In this document: positions 17,475-25,791 of the stretch, in pieces
Layout: every line of letters starts with the position of its first letter
Numbering within the stretch: position 1 is the stretch's first letter
DNA from: Streptomyces venezuelae
GTDB taxonomy: Bacteria; Actinomycetota; Actinomycetes; Streptomycetales; Streptomycetaceae
DNA: 64,000 nt
Direction of reading: 5' to 3'
NCBI RefSeq assembly: GCF_008642295.1
Contig: NZ_CP029190.1
Span: 1,178,001-1,242,000, forward strand
Notes under the pieces: model-generated
What the model was told of the DNA's origin: nothing
Database searches by the model: none
The model's input: only the letters and a program-made list of their open reading frames with translations
Made by a program: the position numbers and the translations under genes

Positions 17475-18506
17475 TCACTCGGGGGTCTCCAGGTCCGGGC
17501 GGGCCCGGCTCGGCTGGACGCGTTTGGGTTCGCCCGGCATCTTCGGATAGTCCGGCGGGTACGGCATGTCGCCCAGGCCGTGGTCGTGTTCGTCGCGGTG
17601 GGCGAGTTCGAGGACCGGTTCGAGGCTGAACGCGTGCCGGTCCATGTCCGCGTGGAGATCGCCGAGCTCGGCGTACCGGGCCGGCATGGTCACGATGTCG
17701 AAGTCGCGGGGCTCGGCGGAGTCGATCTCGTTCCACCGCAGCGGGGCCGACACCGGGGCGTGCGGGCGGGGCCGGACCGAGTAGGCGGAGGCGATGGTGC
17801 GGTCGCGGGCCGTCTGGTTGTAGTCCACGAAGATCCGTTCGCCGCGCTCCTCCTTCCACCAGGCCGTGGTGACCTTCCCCGGCATGCGCCGTTCCAGTTC
17901 CCGGCCCAGGGCGATGGCGCAGCGCCGTACCTCGGTGAAGGTCCAGCGGGGTTCGATCGGAACGAAGACGTGCAGGCCACGGCCGCCGGAGGTCTTGGGC
18001 CAGCCGCGCAGGCCCAGCTCCTCCAGCAGGTCGCGCAGCTCGTGGGCGGCCACCACCGCCTGGTGGTAGTCGGTGCCGGGCTGCGGGTCCAGGTCGATCC
18101 GGAGCTCGTCGGGGTGGTCGGTGTCCTCGCGCCGCACCGGCCAGGGGTGGAAGGTGAGGCAGCCGAGGTTGGCGGCCCACAGCACGGCGGCCGGTTCGGT
18201 CGGGCAGATCTCGTCGGCGGTACGGCCGCTGGGGAAGGCGATGTGCGCGGTGGGGATCCACTCCGGGAGGTTCTTCGGCGCGCGCTTCTGGAAGAAGGAC
18301 TCGCCCTCGACCCCGTCCGGGTAGCGCTCCAGGGTGGTGGGCCGGTTGCGCAGGGCGCGGGTGATGCCGTCGGCCACCGCCAGGTAGTACCGGGCCACGT
18401 CGAGCTTGGTGAGGCCGCGCTCCGGAAAGTAGACCTTGTCGGGACTGGACAGCCGCACCTTCCGTCCGCCCGCCTCCAGCTCGATCGCATTTCCGGCAGC
18501 ACCCAT
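17475..18506 (-). CDS. LigD-type non-homologous end-joining DNA polymerase (stand-alone PolDom)
   Basis: A 343-residue primase-polymerase of the archaeo-eukaryotic primase fold. Residues about 20-320 match the polymerase domain of bacterial LigD: VRLSSPDKVYFPE, the catalytic RIDLDPQPG pair (Asp138, Asp140), KTSGGRGLHVFVPI, and FVDYNQTARDRTIASAYSVR. It fills gaps and adds nucleotides or ribonucleotides at broken ends during end joining. Here it stands alone rather than fused to ligase and nuclease domains. It is divergent (113 bp) from an ATP-dependent ligase gene, so the two probably form a split LigD. ATG 18506 was chosen because it precedes the conserved domain most closely; longer in-frame starts exist. 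Confidence 0.92.
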   Translation of the reverse strand: MGAAGNAIELEAGGRKVRLSSPDKVYFPERGLTKLDVARYYLAVADGITRALRNRPTTLERYPDGVEGESFFQKRAPKNLPEWIPTAHIAFPSGRTADEICPTEPAAVLWAANLGCLTFHPWPVRREDTDHPDELRIDLDPQPGTDYHQAVVAAHELRDLLEELGLRGWPKTSGGRGLHVFVPIEPRWTFTEVRRCAIALGRELERRMPGKVTTAWWKEERGERIFVDYNQTARDRTIASAYSVRPRPHAPVSAPLRWNEIDSAEPRDFDIVTMPARYAELGDLHADMDRHAFSLEPVLELAHRDEHDHGLGDMPYPPDYPKMPGEPKRVQPSRARPDLETPE

Positions 18507-18619
18507 GTGGGCCACGGTAGGCCGGGCCGCCCCGGCTCGCATACCGGCGCAGATCCCCCTCACGCCCGCGCATGCGCGCGTGCCGGGCGGATCCGGAGGG
18601 ATCGCTTCAGAATCGGGAT

Positions 18620-19693
18620 ATGGATCTGCCGGTGATGCCCCCCGTGAAGCCGATGCTCGCCAAGTCCGTGGCCCGGATCCCGCCGGGTATGCAGTACGAG
18701 GCGAAATGGGACGGCTTCCGGGCCATCGTGCACCGCGACGGCGCGGAGGTGGAGATCGGCAGCCGCACCGGGAAGTCCCTGACCCGGTACTTCCCCGAGC
18801 TGGTCGAGGCGCTCCGGGCCAATCTGCCGGAGCGTTGTGTGGTGGACGGGGAGATCGTCATCGTGCACGACGGGCGGCTCGACTTCGACCGGCTGACCGA
18901 ACGGATCCATCCGGCCGCCTCCCGGGTCAAGCTGCTCGCCGAGACCACCCCCGCCTCCTTCGTCGCCTTCGATGTGCTTGCGCTCGGTGACGAGGCATTG
19001 CTCGACACCCCGCTGTCCGATCGCCGTGACGCCCTCGTCCACGCCCTGTCCATGGCCAAGCCCCCCGTCCATCTGGCGCCCGCCACCACCGACGCCACGC
19101 AGGCTCAGGAGTGGTTCGAGCGGTTCGAGGGCGCCGGACTGGACGGGGTGATCGCCAAACCGCTCGATCTCCCCTACCGGCCCGATGCCCGCCTGATGTT
19201 CAAAATCAAGCACGAGCGTACGGCCGACGTGGTCGTCGCGGGCTACCGCTTCCACAAGAGCGGTCCGATTGTCGGATCGCTCCTGCTGGGCCTGTACGAC
19301 GCGCACGGCGCCCTGCAGCACGTCGGCGTCTGCGCCGCCTTCCCCATGAAGCGCCGCGCCGAGCTCGTCGAGGAGCTGGAGCCGCTGCGGATGGACGGGG
19401 CGGCGGGCCACCCGTGGGCCGCCTGGACCGAGGAGGCGGCGCACGAGAGTGCCCGGCTCCCGGGGGCGCAGAGCCGCTGGACCGGGAAGAAGGACCTGTC
19501 ATGGGTGCCGGTGCGCCCCGAGCGGGTGTGCGAGGTGGCGTACGACCACATGGAGGGCGACCGCTTCCGGCACACGGCCCAGTTCCGCCGGTGGCGGCCG
19601 GACCGGACGCCGGAGAGCTGCACGTACGCCCAATTGGAGGAGGTCGTCCGGTACGACCTGGACCAGGTACTGGGCGGCGGCCGGGGCGCCTAG
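18620..19693 (+). CDS. ATP-dependent DNA ligase (LigC/LigD ligase-domain type)
   Basis: A 357-residue ligase. The nucleotidyltransferase motif EAKWDGFRA gives catalytic Lys29, followed by VDGEIVIV, FVAFDVLAL, GVIAKPLDLPYRP and FKIKHERTADVVVAGYR, then an OB-fold to the C-terminus. It seals DNA nicks or breaks with ATP. No polymerase or nuclease domain is fused. It lies divergent from the LigD-type polymerase, and this pairing is typical of actinobacterial stand-alone LigC-type enzymes. No Ku gene is in the window. The ATG at 18620 lies well placed before VMPPVKPMLAKSV. It is convergent with marR, 5 bp apart. Confidence 0.93.
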   Translation: MDLPVMPPVKPMLAKSVARIPPGMQYEAKWDGFRAIVHRDGAEVEIGSRTGKSLTRYFPELVEALRANLPERCVVDGEIVIVHDGRLDFDRLTERIHPAASRVKLLAETTPASFVAFDVLALGDEALLDTPLSDRRDALVHALSMAKPPVHLAPATTDATQAQEWFERFEGAGLDGVIAKPLDLPYRPDARLMFKIKHERTADVVVAGYRFHKSGPIVGSLLLGLYDAHGALQHVGVCAAFPMKRRAELVEELEPLRMDGAAGHPWAAWTEEAAHESARLPGAQSRWTGKKDLSWVPVRPERVCEVAYDHMEGDRFRHTAQFRRWRPDRTPESCTYAQLEEVVRYDLDQVLGGGRGA

Positions 19694-19698
19694 GCTGG

Positions 19699-20151
19699 CT
19701 AGCCGGAGGCCCCCCCAGTGGCGATGGCCTGGTCCAGCAGGCCGTGCAGGACGCGCTGCTCCTGCGGGGTGAGGCCGGACAGCGGGGAGTCCACGGCGAG
19801 CAGTTCGAGGAGGCGGGTCCGCAGAGCGGTGCCCTCGGCGGTGAGGACGAGGTGCTTGGCGCGCCGGTCGGTGGGGTGCGGGTGCCGCTCGACCAGGCCC
19901 TGCTTCTCCAGCTTGTCGACGACAAAGGTGGTGTTCGAGGGCTCGCAGCTCATGCGCTCGGCGAGCTCCCGCATGGTCATCGGCCCGCTCATCTCACGTA
20001 GCGCGGTCGCCTGGGGCGCGGTGATGCCCAGGGCGGTGGCGCGTTCCCGTACGTGCTCGGTGATCCGCTGGGCCAGTCCGTTCACCAGACCGCACAGCTG
20101 TCGCTCGGCGATTGCCTGCGCGTGCGTGCCGGTGCCGGGGGACGTCGTCAT
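19699..20151 (-). CDS. MarR family transcriptional regulator
   Basis: A 150-residue winged helix protein. The core ITAPQATALREMSGPMTMRELAERMSCEPSNTTFVVDKLEKQGLVERHPHPTDRRAKHLVLT segment shows the HTH, the recognition helix and the DxRxK wing typical of MarR. It lies divergent from a metallo-beta-lactamase-fold hydrolase, the usual position for a repressor that controls both genes. An imperfect inverted element, TTGAATGATTCGAA, sits near 20194-20207 between them. The ligand is unknown. Confidence 0.92.
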   Translation of the reverse strand: MTTSPGTGTHAQAIAERQLCGLVNGLAQRITEHVRERATALGITAPQATALREMSGPMTMRELAERMSCEPSNTTFVVDKLEKQGLVERHPHPTDRRAKHLVLTAEGTALRTRLLELLAVDSPLSGLTPQEQRVLHGLLDQAIATGGASG

Positions 20152-20307
20152 GCCACCACCCTAGCAACTCCGTCAAGGCAACATATTTCCAGCTTGAATG
20201 ATTCGAACTTGATGCTTATGGTGAGCGTCGTCGCCGCGGGGAACGCGACGACGCATGGCCGATGCACGGCCGAGACATGGCTGACGACGACTCACAGGAG
20301 TGAACCC

Positions 20308-21192
20308 ATGGCCGACTTGACGGTGGAGCGAGCCGGACGACTGAACCGGCCGGCGGGAGTCCGCTCGATACGGCTGGGCGAGACGAAGGTGTCGTACGTG
20401 CCGGACGGCGATGTGCGGCTCCGGCCGCTGCAGCTGCTCCCGGACAGCACCGACGAGGTGTGGGCGGCACACCCGGAGTACCTGGACGCCAACGGCCACC
20501 TCGTGGGGAGCGTCGGCGCCCTGCTGGTGGAGCACGGCGACCGCGCGCTGCTGATCGACGCGGGCTTCGGCCCGCAGACACTGGAGGTCCCGGACGGCCC
20601 CCTGGCCACGATCCACGGAGGTGCGCTCCCCAAGGGCCTGGCCGGCCTCGGACGCGCCCCCGAGGACATCGAAGCCGTTGCCTTCACCCACCTCCACTCC
20701 GATCACCTCGGCTGGGCCTGTCACCCCGCCCCCGGCGGTGACCGGCCCCTGCTCGCCCACGCCGACTACCTGATCTCCGAGCAGGAGTGGGGCGGGCGCG
20801 ACCTCCTGGAGGCCCAGGGCATGGCCGAGCAGGTCGCGGCCCTCGCGCCGCGGGTGCGTACGGTCACGGACGGGCAGGAGGTCTTCCCCGGCGTGCAGGT
20901 ACGCATCACCCCCGGCCACACCGTCGGGCACGCCGAGTACGTCATCACCGGCGGCGGACGGCGACTGATCGCCTTCGGTGACGCCCTGCACTCGCCGATC
21001 CAGATCGACCGCCCCGAATGGTCCTCCGGCTTCGACCACGACCTCGCCGCCACCGCCGAGCACCGCCGGCGCCTCGTCGCCGAGCTGGCGGAGCCCGGCA
21101 CCATCGGCTTCGGCGTCCACCTCGCCGACGTGGTCTTCGGACACGTCCGGCGGGACGGGGACGGCCCGGCCTGGCAGCCGGTGGACGCCTGA
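20308..21192 (+). CDS. MBL-fold metallo-hydrolase
   Basis: A 294-residue metallo-beta-lactamase-superfamily hydrolase. The zinc-binding THLHSDHLGW motif gives His128, His130, Asp132 and His133. Further metal ligands are in TPGHTVGHAEY and in FGDALHSP. The layout is that of AttM/N-acyl homoserine lactonase-like and related hydrolases, but no lactonase-specific feature is clear, so only the fold is claimed. AGGAG precedes ATG 20308 by seven bases. It is divergent from marR and is probably under its control. Confidence 0.9.
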   Translation: MADLTVERAGRLNRPAGVRSIRLGETKVSYVPDGDVRLRPLQLLPDSTDEVWAAHPEYLDANGHLVGSVGALLVEHGDRALLIDAGFGPQTLEVPDGPLATIHGGALPKGLAGLGRAPEDIEAVAFTHLHSDHLGWACHPAPGGDRPLLAHADYLISEQEWGGRDLLEAQGMAEQVAALAPRVRTVTDGQEVFPGVQVRITPGHTVGHAEYVITGGGRRLIAFGDALHSPIQIDRPEWSSGFDHDLAATAEHRRRLVAELAEPGTIGFGVHLADVVFGHVRRDGDGPAWQPVDA

Positions 21193-21224
21193 CCGGCCTG
21201 ACTGGGCTGACCGGCCTGACCGCG

Positions 21225-21240
21225 GGCGGGTCAGCCCGCC
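21225..21240. terminator. Small hairpin between convergent MBL hydrolase and flavoprotein genes
   Basis: GGCGGG-TCAG-CCCGCC, a 6-bp perfect stem. The loop contains the stop codon of the leftward flavoprotein gene. Upstream, 21190-21221 holds imperfect CTGACCGGC repeats. It is probably a weak convergent terminator. Confidence 0.5.
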
Positions 21241-22613
21241 GTGAGTTTCTCCCATTCCGCGCGGTCCGGGCCCGCCGCATTCGGCCGGTAGTCCGGGCGG
21301 GCGGCCAGCCAGCGGGCGACCCGGGCCCGGATCTCCGGGTCCGCGTACGCCCGCTCGGGCGGTTCCGCCAGATGCCGGACCCGGGCCCTCGCCCGCATCA
21401 CCTCCGGGTCATCCAGCGCGCAGTCGAACAGCGCGGCCACCTCGCGCGCCGTGCCGGTACGGCTGACCTGCGTCGCGAACCGCTCCCCGATCGCCGCGTC
21501 CGCCACCACCTGGAAATCGAACCAGGGCTTGAGGGTCCGGACCGCCCATGCGTGGTATTCGGCGGCGAACTCCACCGATCCCGGGTCCTGGTGCGCGGTC
21601 CTGCCGACCCGCTGGGCCGCCCACAGGGCGAGGGACATGCCCTGCCCCAGGGTCGGGTTGGTGTGCGTGACGGCATCGCCCACCGGCACGAAACCGCTGA
21701 CCACCGGCCCGTGTTCGTCGACCAGGGCACTCCACCGGTTGTCGAGGCTCGCCGAGGCGTGCACCTCGGACAGCGGCTCGGCCCCCAGGCCCAGCCAGGC
21801 CGCGCCGGGCGGGAAGGTGCGCGCGGCGGCCTCGAAGACCGCCGGGGCGCGGAGCGCGGACCGGGTCGGGTCCGCAGTGTGCACGATCAGGGTGACCGCG
21901 AACACCCGGTTGTCGGCGGGGAAGACCGCACAGCCGGCGAAGGTGCCGCCGGTCACCGCCCACGGCCGACGCGGGCCGTCCTCCCGGCCGGCCGGCAGCC
22001 GGTACCAGCGGCAGAAGTACGCCAGGCCGGTACGGTGCCGCTCCACGACGGCCGGGCGGCAGCCGGCTGCCGCCAGCCAGCGCTCGGTGCCGCCGCGCCG
22101 GCCGCCCGAGTCGACCACCAGGTCGCCCGGGTGGTCGCCGTCGGCGGTCCGCACCCCGGTCGCCCGGCATCCGGCGACCGTCAACAGGCCGGTGACCGGC
22201 GCCCCGTAACGGATGATCACACCGGGCTCGGCGCGCAGGGCGGTGGACAGGGCGCTCTCCAGGACGATCCGGCGGGCCTGGAGCATGACGAGGTCCTCGT
22301 CGCCCGGCCGGGCCGCCGGCCGCTCGTCGAACCAGTCCAGTTCGTGCCGCTCCCGGGCCCCGAGCCGCAGCATGTCCTCGTATACGTCGGGCAGTTCGGT
22401 ACGCAGCACCGTGCGGGCGGCGCCGAGCAGCACATGCGGCTGGGTGGCCTGCGGGACCGCGGAGCGCCGCCAGCCGAAGAAATCGCGGTCGAGGGCCCGG
22501 CCGGGGGCACGGGTGTCCCGCTCGAACAGCTCGGCGGTGTGCCCGTGCCGGGCTGCGATCAGCGCGGTGGCCAGCCCGCCGACCCCGCCTCCGATGACCA
22601 GCACATGTGCCAT
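21231..22613 (-). CDS. FAD-dependent oxidoreductase (monooxygenase-like)
   Basis: A 460-residue flavoprotein with an N-terminal GxGxxG motif (VLVIGGGVGGLATALIAARHGH, residues 4-25) and a late GD motif, GDAVTHTNPTLGQGMSLALWAA (near residue 315), that contacts FAD. The fold belongs to the para-hydroxybenzoate hydroxylase/geranylgeranyl reductase-like group, the same group as the monooxygenase at 30873-32312. Its substrate cannot be inferred. It was given the ATG at 22613, with GGGGGG just upstream. It follows the thioredoxin reductase-like gene on the same strand after 134 bp that contain a short tandem repeat. Confidence 0.88.
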   Translation of the reverse strand: MAHVLVIGGGVGGLATALIAARHGHTAELFERDTRAPGRALDRDFFGWRRSAVPQATQPHVLLGAARTVLRTELPDVYEDMLRLGARERHELDWFDERPAARPGDEDLVMLQARRIVLESALSTALRAEPGVIIRYGAPVTGLLTVAGCRATGVRTADGDHPGDLVVDSGGRRGGTERWLAAAGCRPAVVERHRTGLAYFCRWYRLPAGREDGPRRPWAVTGGTFAGCAVFPADNRVFAVTLIVHTADPTRSALRAPAVFEAAARTFPPGAAWLGLGAEPLSEVHASASLDNRWSALVDEHGPVVSGFVPVGDAVTHTNPTLGQGMSLALWAAQRVGRTAHQDPGSVEFAAEYHAWAVRTLKPWFDFQVVADAAIGERFATQVSRTGTAREVAALFDCALDDPEVMRARARVRHLAEPPERAYADPEIRARVARWLAARPDYRPNAAGPDRAEWEKLTAG

Positions 22614-22701
22614 GGCGCCCCCCGGTGGCTGTGATGACGATCTGATCGTCGGAGATCCTGCACGGCCCCGCCCTGACCGAAACCCGCACACCCGACCGAG
22701 C

Positions 22702-22737
22702 GCAGAGAGGGCACCGGGTGCAGAGAGGGCACCGGGT
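22702..22737. repeat. Two perfect copies of an 18-bp tandem repeat
   Basis: GCAGAGAGGGCACCGGGT occurs twice in tandem (22702-22719 and 22720-22737) in the gap between two flavoprotein genes. No function is apparent. Confidence 0.9.
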
Positions 22738-22747
22738 GCACCGCCCG

Positions 22748-23770
22748 CTACGGCGTCGCCGGCGTCGCCCGGTGCGCCCCGGTCGCGCGGCGGATCTCCA
22801 CGGCGATCAGGTCCGCGTTGATGGCTGCCGCCGCGCGGACCCCCTGCGCCGCCGCTCCCACCACCTTCTCGAACGGAGCGGTCACATTGCCGGCCGCCCA
22901 GACCCCCGGCAGGGCGGTGGCTCCGGTGTTCGGGTCGGCGTCCACGACCGTGCCGACGGTCTGGCCTTCCCGCACGACCTCCGTCAGCGGGAGGCCGAGG
23001 GCGGTGAGGACCGCGGCGCGGGCGGCGAAGCCCGGGGCGACCACCAGGGCCTCGCAGGCCACCACCGTGCCATCGGCCAGCTCCACCCCGGCCAGGCGGT
23101 CGTCCGGCGTCAGCCGGAGACCGGTGGCCGCGCCGTCCGCAACAGCGATACCGCGGGCGGCCAGTTCCCCGTACTGCTCCGGGGTGAGTGGCCGGCCGTT
23201 CCGGAGCAGGGTGATCCGGTCGCTCCACTGGCGCCACAGCTGTGCCTGGTGGACGGCCGTGGGGCCGGTGGCCAGGACCGCCAGGGGCCGGTCCCGGACC
23301 TCCCAGCCGTGGCAGTACGGGCAGTGCAGTACGTCCCGGCCCCAGCGCCCGGCCAGGCCCGGCAGCTCGGGCAGTACGTCCACCAGGCCGGTGGCGACCA
23401 GCAGCCGGGCGGCGCGGACCGAGCTGCCGTCGTCACAGCGGACCAGGAAGCCGCCGTCCGGCAGCCGGTCCGCCGCGATCGCCGCGGCCTCGGCAAAGCG
23501 CACCCCGTACGCCGTCGCCTCGGCCCGGGCCCGGGCGAGCAGCTCGGCGGGGTTCGCCCCGTCGAAGCCCGGATAGCCGTGCATGTGCCGGGCGGGGGCG
23601 TTCCGCGGGCTGCCGGAGTCGAGCACCAGCACCGAGCGCCGGGCCCGGGCCAGGGTCAGCGCCCCGCCGAGACCGGCCGCCCCGGCTCCGACCACCAGCA
23701 CCTCGACCTCGGCCCCCGCCTCAGCCCCTGCTGCCCCCGTTGCCTCATCTGCTCGGTCTGCATTCGTCAT
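22748..23770 (-). CDS. NAD(P)/FAD-dependent oxidoreductase, thioredoxin reductase-like
   Basis: A 340-residue flavoprotein. Residues about 22-45 hold the FAD motif VEVLVVGAGAAGLGGALTLARARRS. The redox pair CPYCHGWE (near residue 150) matches the thioredoxin-reductase family. A C-terminal GVWAAGNVTAPFEKVVGAAAQG segment binds FAD. The altered CPYCHGW motif is typical of a sub-family that acts on small-molecule disulphides or has lost thioredoxin reduction. It is divergent from the XRE-cupin regulator gene, 66 bp apart, a common actinobacterial arrangement that suggests regulation by it. Confidence 0.9.
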   Translation of the reverse strand: MTNADRADEATGAAGAEAGAEVEVLVVGAGAAGLGGALTLARARRSVLVLDSGSPRNAPARHMHGYPGFDGANPAELLARARAEATAYGVRFAEAAAIAADRLPDGGFLVRCDDGSSVRAARLLVATGLVDVLPELPGLAGRWGRDVLHCPYCHGWEVRDRPLAVLATGPTAVHQAQLWRQWSDRITLLRNGRPLTPEQYGELAARGIAVADGAATGLRLTPDDRLAGVELADGTVVACEALVVAPGFAARAAVLTALGLPLTEVVREGQTVGTVVDADPNTGATALPGVWAAGNVTAPFEKVVGAAAQGVRAAAAINADLIAVEIRRATGAHRATPATP

Positions 23771-23836
23771 ACCGGCGAGCCTGCGGCCGAGCCCGCCTCC
23801 TTGACAAATGCTGTTGCCGAAGCAGCAAATAGGATC

Positions 23837-24469
23837 ATGAGCAACGACGAGGAATCCGAGCTCGCGGAGGTACTCACCGCGGTCGGCCCCCGGCTGCGCG
23901 AGCTGCGCCGGACGCGCGGCACCACACTGGCCCAGCTCAGCGAGGCCACCGGAATCTCGCTCTCCACGCTCTCCCGGCTGGAGTCAGGACAGCGCAAGCC
24001 CACTCTGGAGCTGCTGCTCCCGCTCGCCAAGGCCCACCGGGTGGCCCTGGACGAACTGGTCGGGGCGCCCGAGACCGGGGACCCGCGTGTCCGCGCCAAG
24101 CCCTTCGTCCGGGACGGCCGCACCCATGTGCCGCTGACCCGCAGCGTCGGCGGGCTGCGCGCCTTCAAGACGATCATGCCGCCGGCGCCGGAGCCGGCCC
24201 CCGGCTCGGCCGGGGTGCCGCTGCCCGAACCCCGGGTCCACGAGGGCTACGAATGGCTGTACGTGCTCTCCGGGCGGCTCCGGCTGCTGCTGGGCGAGCA
24301 CGATCTGGTGCTGACGGCCGGCGAGGCGGCCGAGTTCGACACCCGCACCCCGCACGCGTTCTTCAACGCGGGACCCCAGCCGGTGGAGTTCCTCAGCCTG
24401 TTCGGGCCGCAGGGCGAGCGGATGCACCTGCGGGCCCGGCCCACCCCCGCCACGGAAGGACCACGATGA
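23837..24469 (+). CDS. XRE-family regulator with C-terminal cupin domain
   Basis: A 210-residue regulator. Residues about 18-75 form an XRE-type HTH (LRELRRTRGTTLAQLSEATGISLSTLSRLESGQRKPTLELLLPLA) and residues about 125-200 form a cupin (HEGYEWLYVLSGRLRLLLGEHDLVLTAGEAAEFDTRTPHAFFNAG) expected to bind a small ligand. A TTGACA at 23801-23806 gives a possible -35 box, but no matching -10 is clear. AGGA lies only two bases before the ATG, so start recognition may be unusual. It is divergent from the thioredoxin reductase-like gene and overlaps the following Nudix gene by four bases (ATGA). Confidence 0.92.
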   Translation: MSNDEESELAEVLTAVGPRLRELRRTRGTTLAQLSEATGISLSTLSRLESGQRKPTLELLLPLAKAHRVALDELVGAPETGDPRVRAKPFVRDGRTHVPLTRSVGGLRAFKTIMPPAPEPAPGSAGVPLPEPRVHEGYEWLYVLSGRLRLLLGEHDLVLTAGEAAEFDTRTPHAFFNAGPQPVEFLSLFGPQGERMHLRARPTPATEGPR

Positions 24470-24957
24470 CCACCGCACCCCAGCACCCGGAGCACGAACG
24501 CCCGGAGCGGGCCGTCCCGCAGCCCAATGCCGTCGTCGGCGTGGGCCTGATCGTGATCGGCAGCGACGGGCGGATCCTGCTCGGGCAGGCCCACGACGGC
24601 CGGTGGGAGCTGCCGGGCGGCAAGGTGGACCCCGGGGAGTCCTTCGAGCAGGCCGCGGTCCGCGAGCTCGCCGAGGAGACGGACCTGCGGGCCGACCCGG
24701 CATCGGTCCGGGTGCTCGCCGTCCAGCTCGACGCCGACCCGGGCACCACCCGGCTGACCGCGGCGGCCGTCACCGAGCGGGCCGAGGGCACCCCGGCCGT
24801 CACCGAGCCGCACAAGATCGCCGGCTGGGAGTGGTTCGCCCCGGACCGGATCCCGGCCGCGCTGTACGCCCCCTCGGCGGCCGTCCTGCGCCACTGGCGC
24901 CCGGACCTCACGGCCCTGCCGGACGTCCCCTCGTACGACTACCCGACGGCAACCTAG
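24466..24957 (+). CDS. Nudix hydrolase
   Basis: A 163-residue hydrolase of nucleoside diphosphates linked to another group. The Nudix box GGKVDPGESFEQAAVRELAEET (near residues 46-67) carries the full G-x5-E-x7-RE-U-x-EE pattern needed for Mg binding. The N-terminal 18 residues are a Pro/Glu-rich extension. It overlaps the XRE-cupin gene by four bases and so is translationally coupled to it. Substrate (dGTP, ADP-ribose, sugar nucleotide or other) cannot be told. Confidence 0.92.
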   Translation: MTTAPQHPEHERPERAVPQPNAVVGVGLIVIGSDGRILLGQAHDGRWELPGGKVDPGESFEQAAVRELAEETDLRADPASVRVLAVQLDADPGTTRLTAAAVTERAEGTPAVTEPHKIAGWEWFAPDRIPAALYAPSAAVLRHWRPDLTALPDVPSYDYPTAT

Positions 24958-25021
24958 GCAGCAGGATTCCCAGCTGAATCGGTGAATTCCCGACCCGGCG
25001 GACGCCTGGGAAGCGAGGACG

Positions 25022-25693
25022 CTATGCCACCGCGGCGGCCATGGTCGCCGCGGTGACCGCGATCACCGCCGCCTGCATGTCCCGGATCGCCAACCGGACG
25101 CTCTCCCCCGCCCATTCACCGGCCGTGATCTCCGCCATCCGCTGCGCGACCTCCTTGCGCGGCTGCTCCGGGAAGGCCAGCCGGTGCAGCTTGGCCGAAT
25201 GCAGCAGGGCCAGCAGGCCGGCCGTACGCTCGTCCGGATCGGCCTTGCCCAGTACGGTCGCGGTCAGGCGCTCGCGCAGCTCGCGCTCGGTGGAGCCGTC
25301 CGCCTCGGGGTAGCGGCGCACCGGGAACAGTCCCAGCACCTTGTGCCGCTCCTCGGTCACCAGGCCGCGCTCGCTCAGCCGCTGCACGGCCGCCCCGACG
25401 GCCTTGGTGTGGTCCTTGGTCAGCCAGTCGGTGACCCGGCGCTTACTGCGGCCCTTCATCCAGGCCTCCAGCTGCGCCAGCCGGCCGTCGAGCAGCGGCT
25501 CGCCGGTCGGGGTGGAGTCGAGCACCCCGAGGTAGGCGCCGGTCACCGACACCCGCTCCGCCATGACCAGTTCGAGCAGGATGCCGCCCGCGACCGCCCA
25601 GCCGGCCGCCTGCCGCGATTTCGCCCAGCCGGACTCGTCGTCCAGCGAGAGCAGCATGATTTCCTCGCCCAGCGTGACACCCGTACCGGCCAT
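25022..25693 (-). CDS. GPP34 (GOLPH3/Vps74-like) family protein
   Basis: A 223-residue protein with the GPP34 family layout: LGEEIMLLSLDDESG at the N-terminus, AVAGGILLELVMAERVSV, then basic GRSKRRVTDWL and helical repeats. In eukaryotes the family (GOLPH3, Vps74) binds phosphatidylinositol-4-phosphate at the Golgi. In Streptomyces several copies occur per genome, of unknown function. A single-gene unit between Nudix (convergent) and the GH4 gene. It begins at ATG 25693. Confidence 0.85.
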   Translation of the reverse strand: MAGTGVTLGEEIMLLSLDDESGWAKSRQAAGWAVAGGILLELVMAERVSVTGAYLGVLDSTPTGEPLLDGRLAQLEAWMKGRSKRRVTDWLTKDHTKAVGAAVQRLSERGLVTEERHKVLGLFPVRRYPEADGSTERELRERLTATVLGKADPDERTAGLLALLHSAKLHRLAFPEQPRKEVAQRMAEITAGEWAGESVRLAIRDMQAAVIAVTAATMAAAVA

Positions 25694-25791
25694 GCCCGAT
25701 CCCCCGATCAGTTCATTTCTCTGCTGTGGTTCTGTTACCCACCGGTTCAGACGAATGGCGTATCCGCCTCGGTTCCCGGAACCCCGACTCC

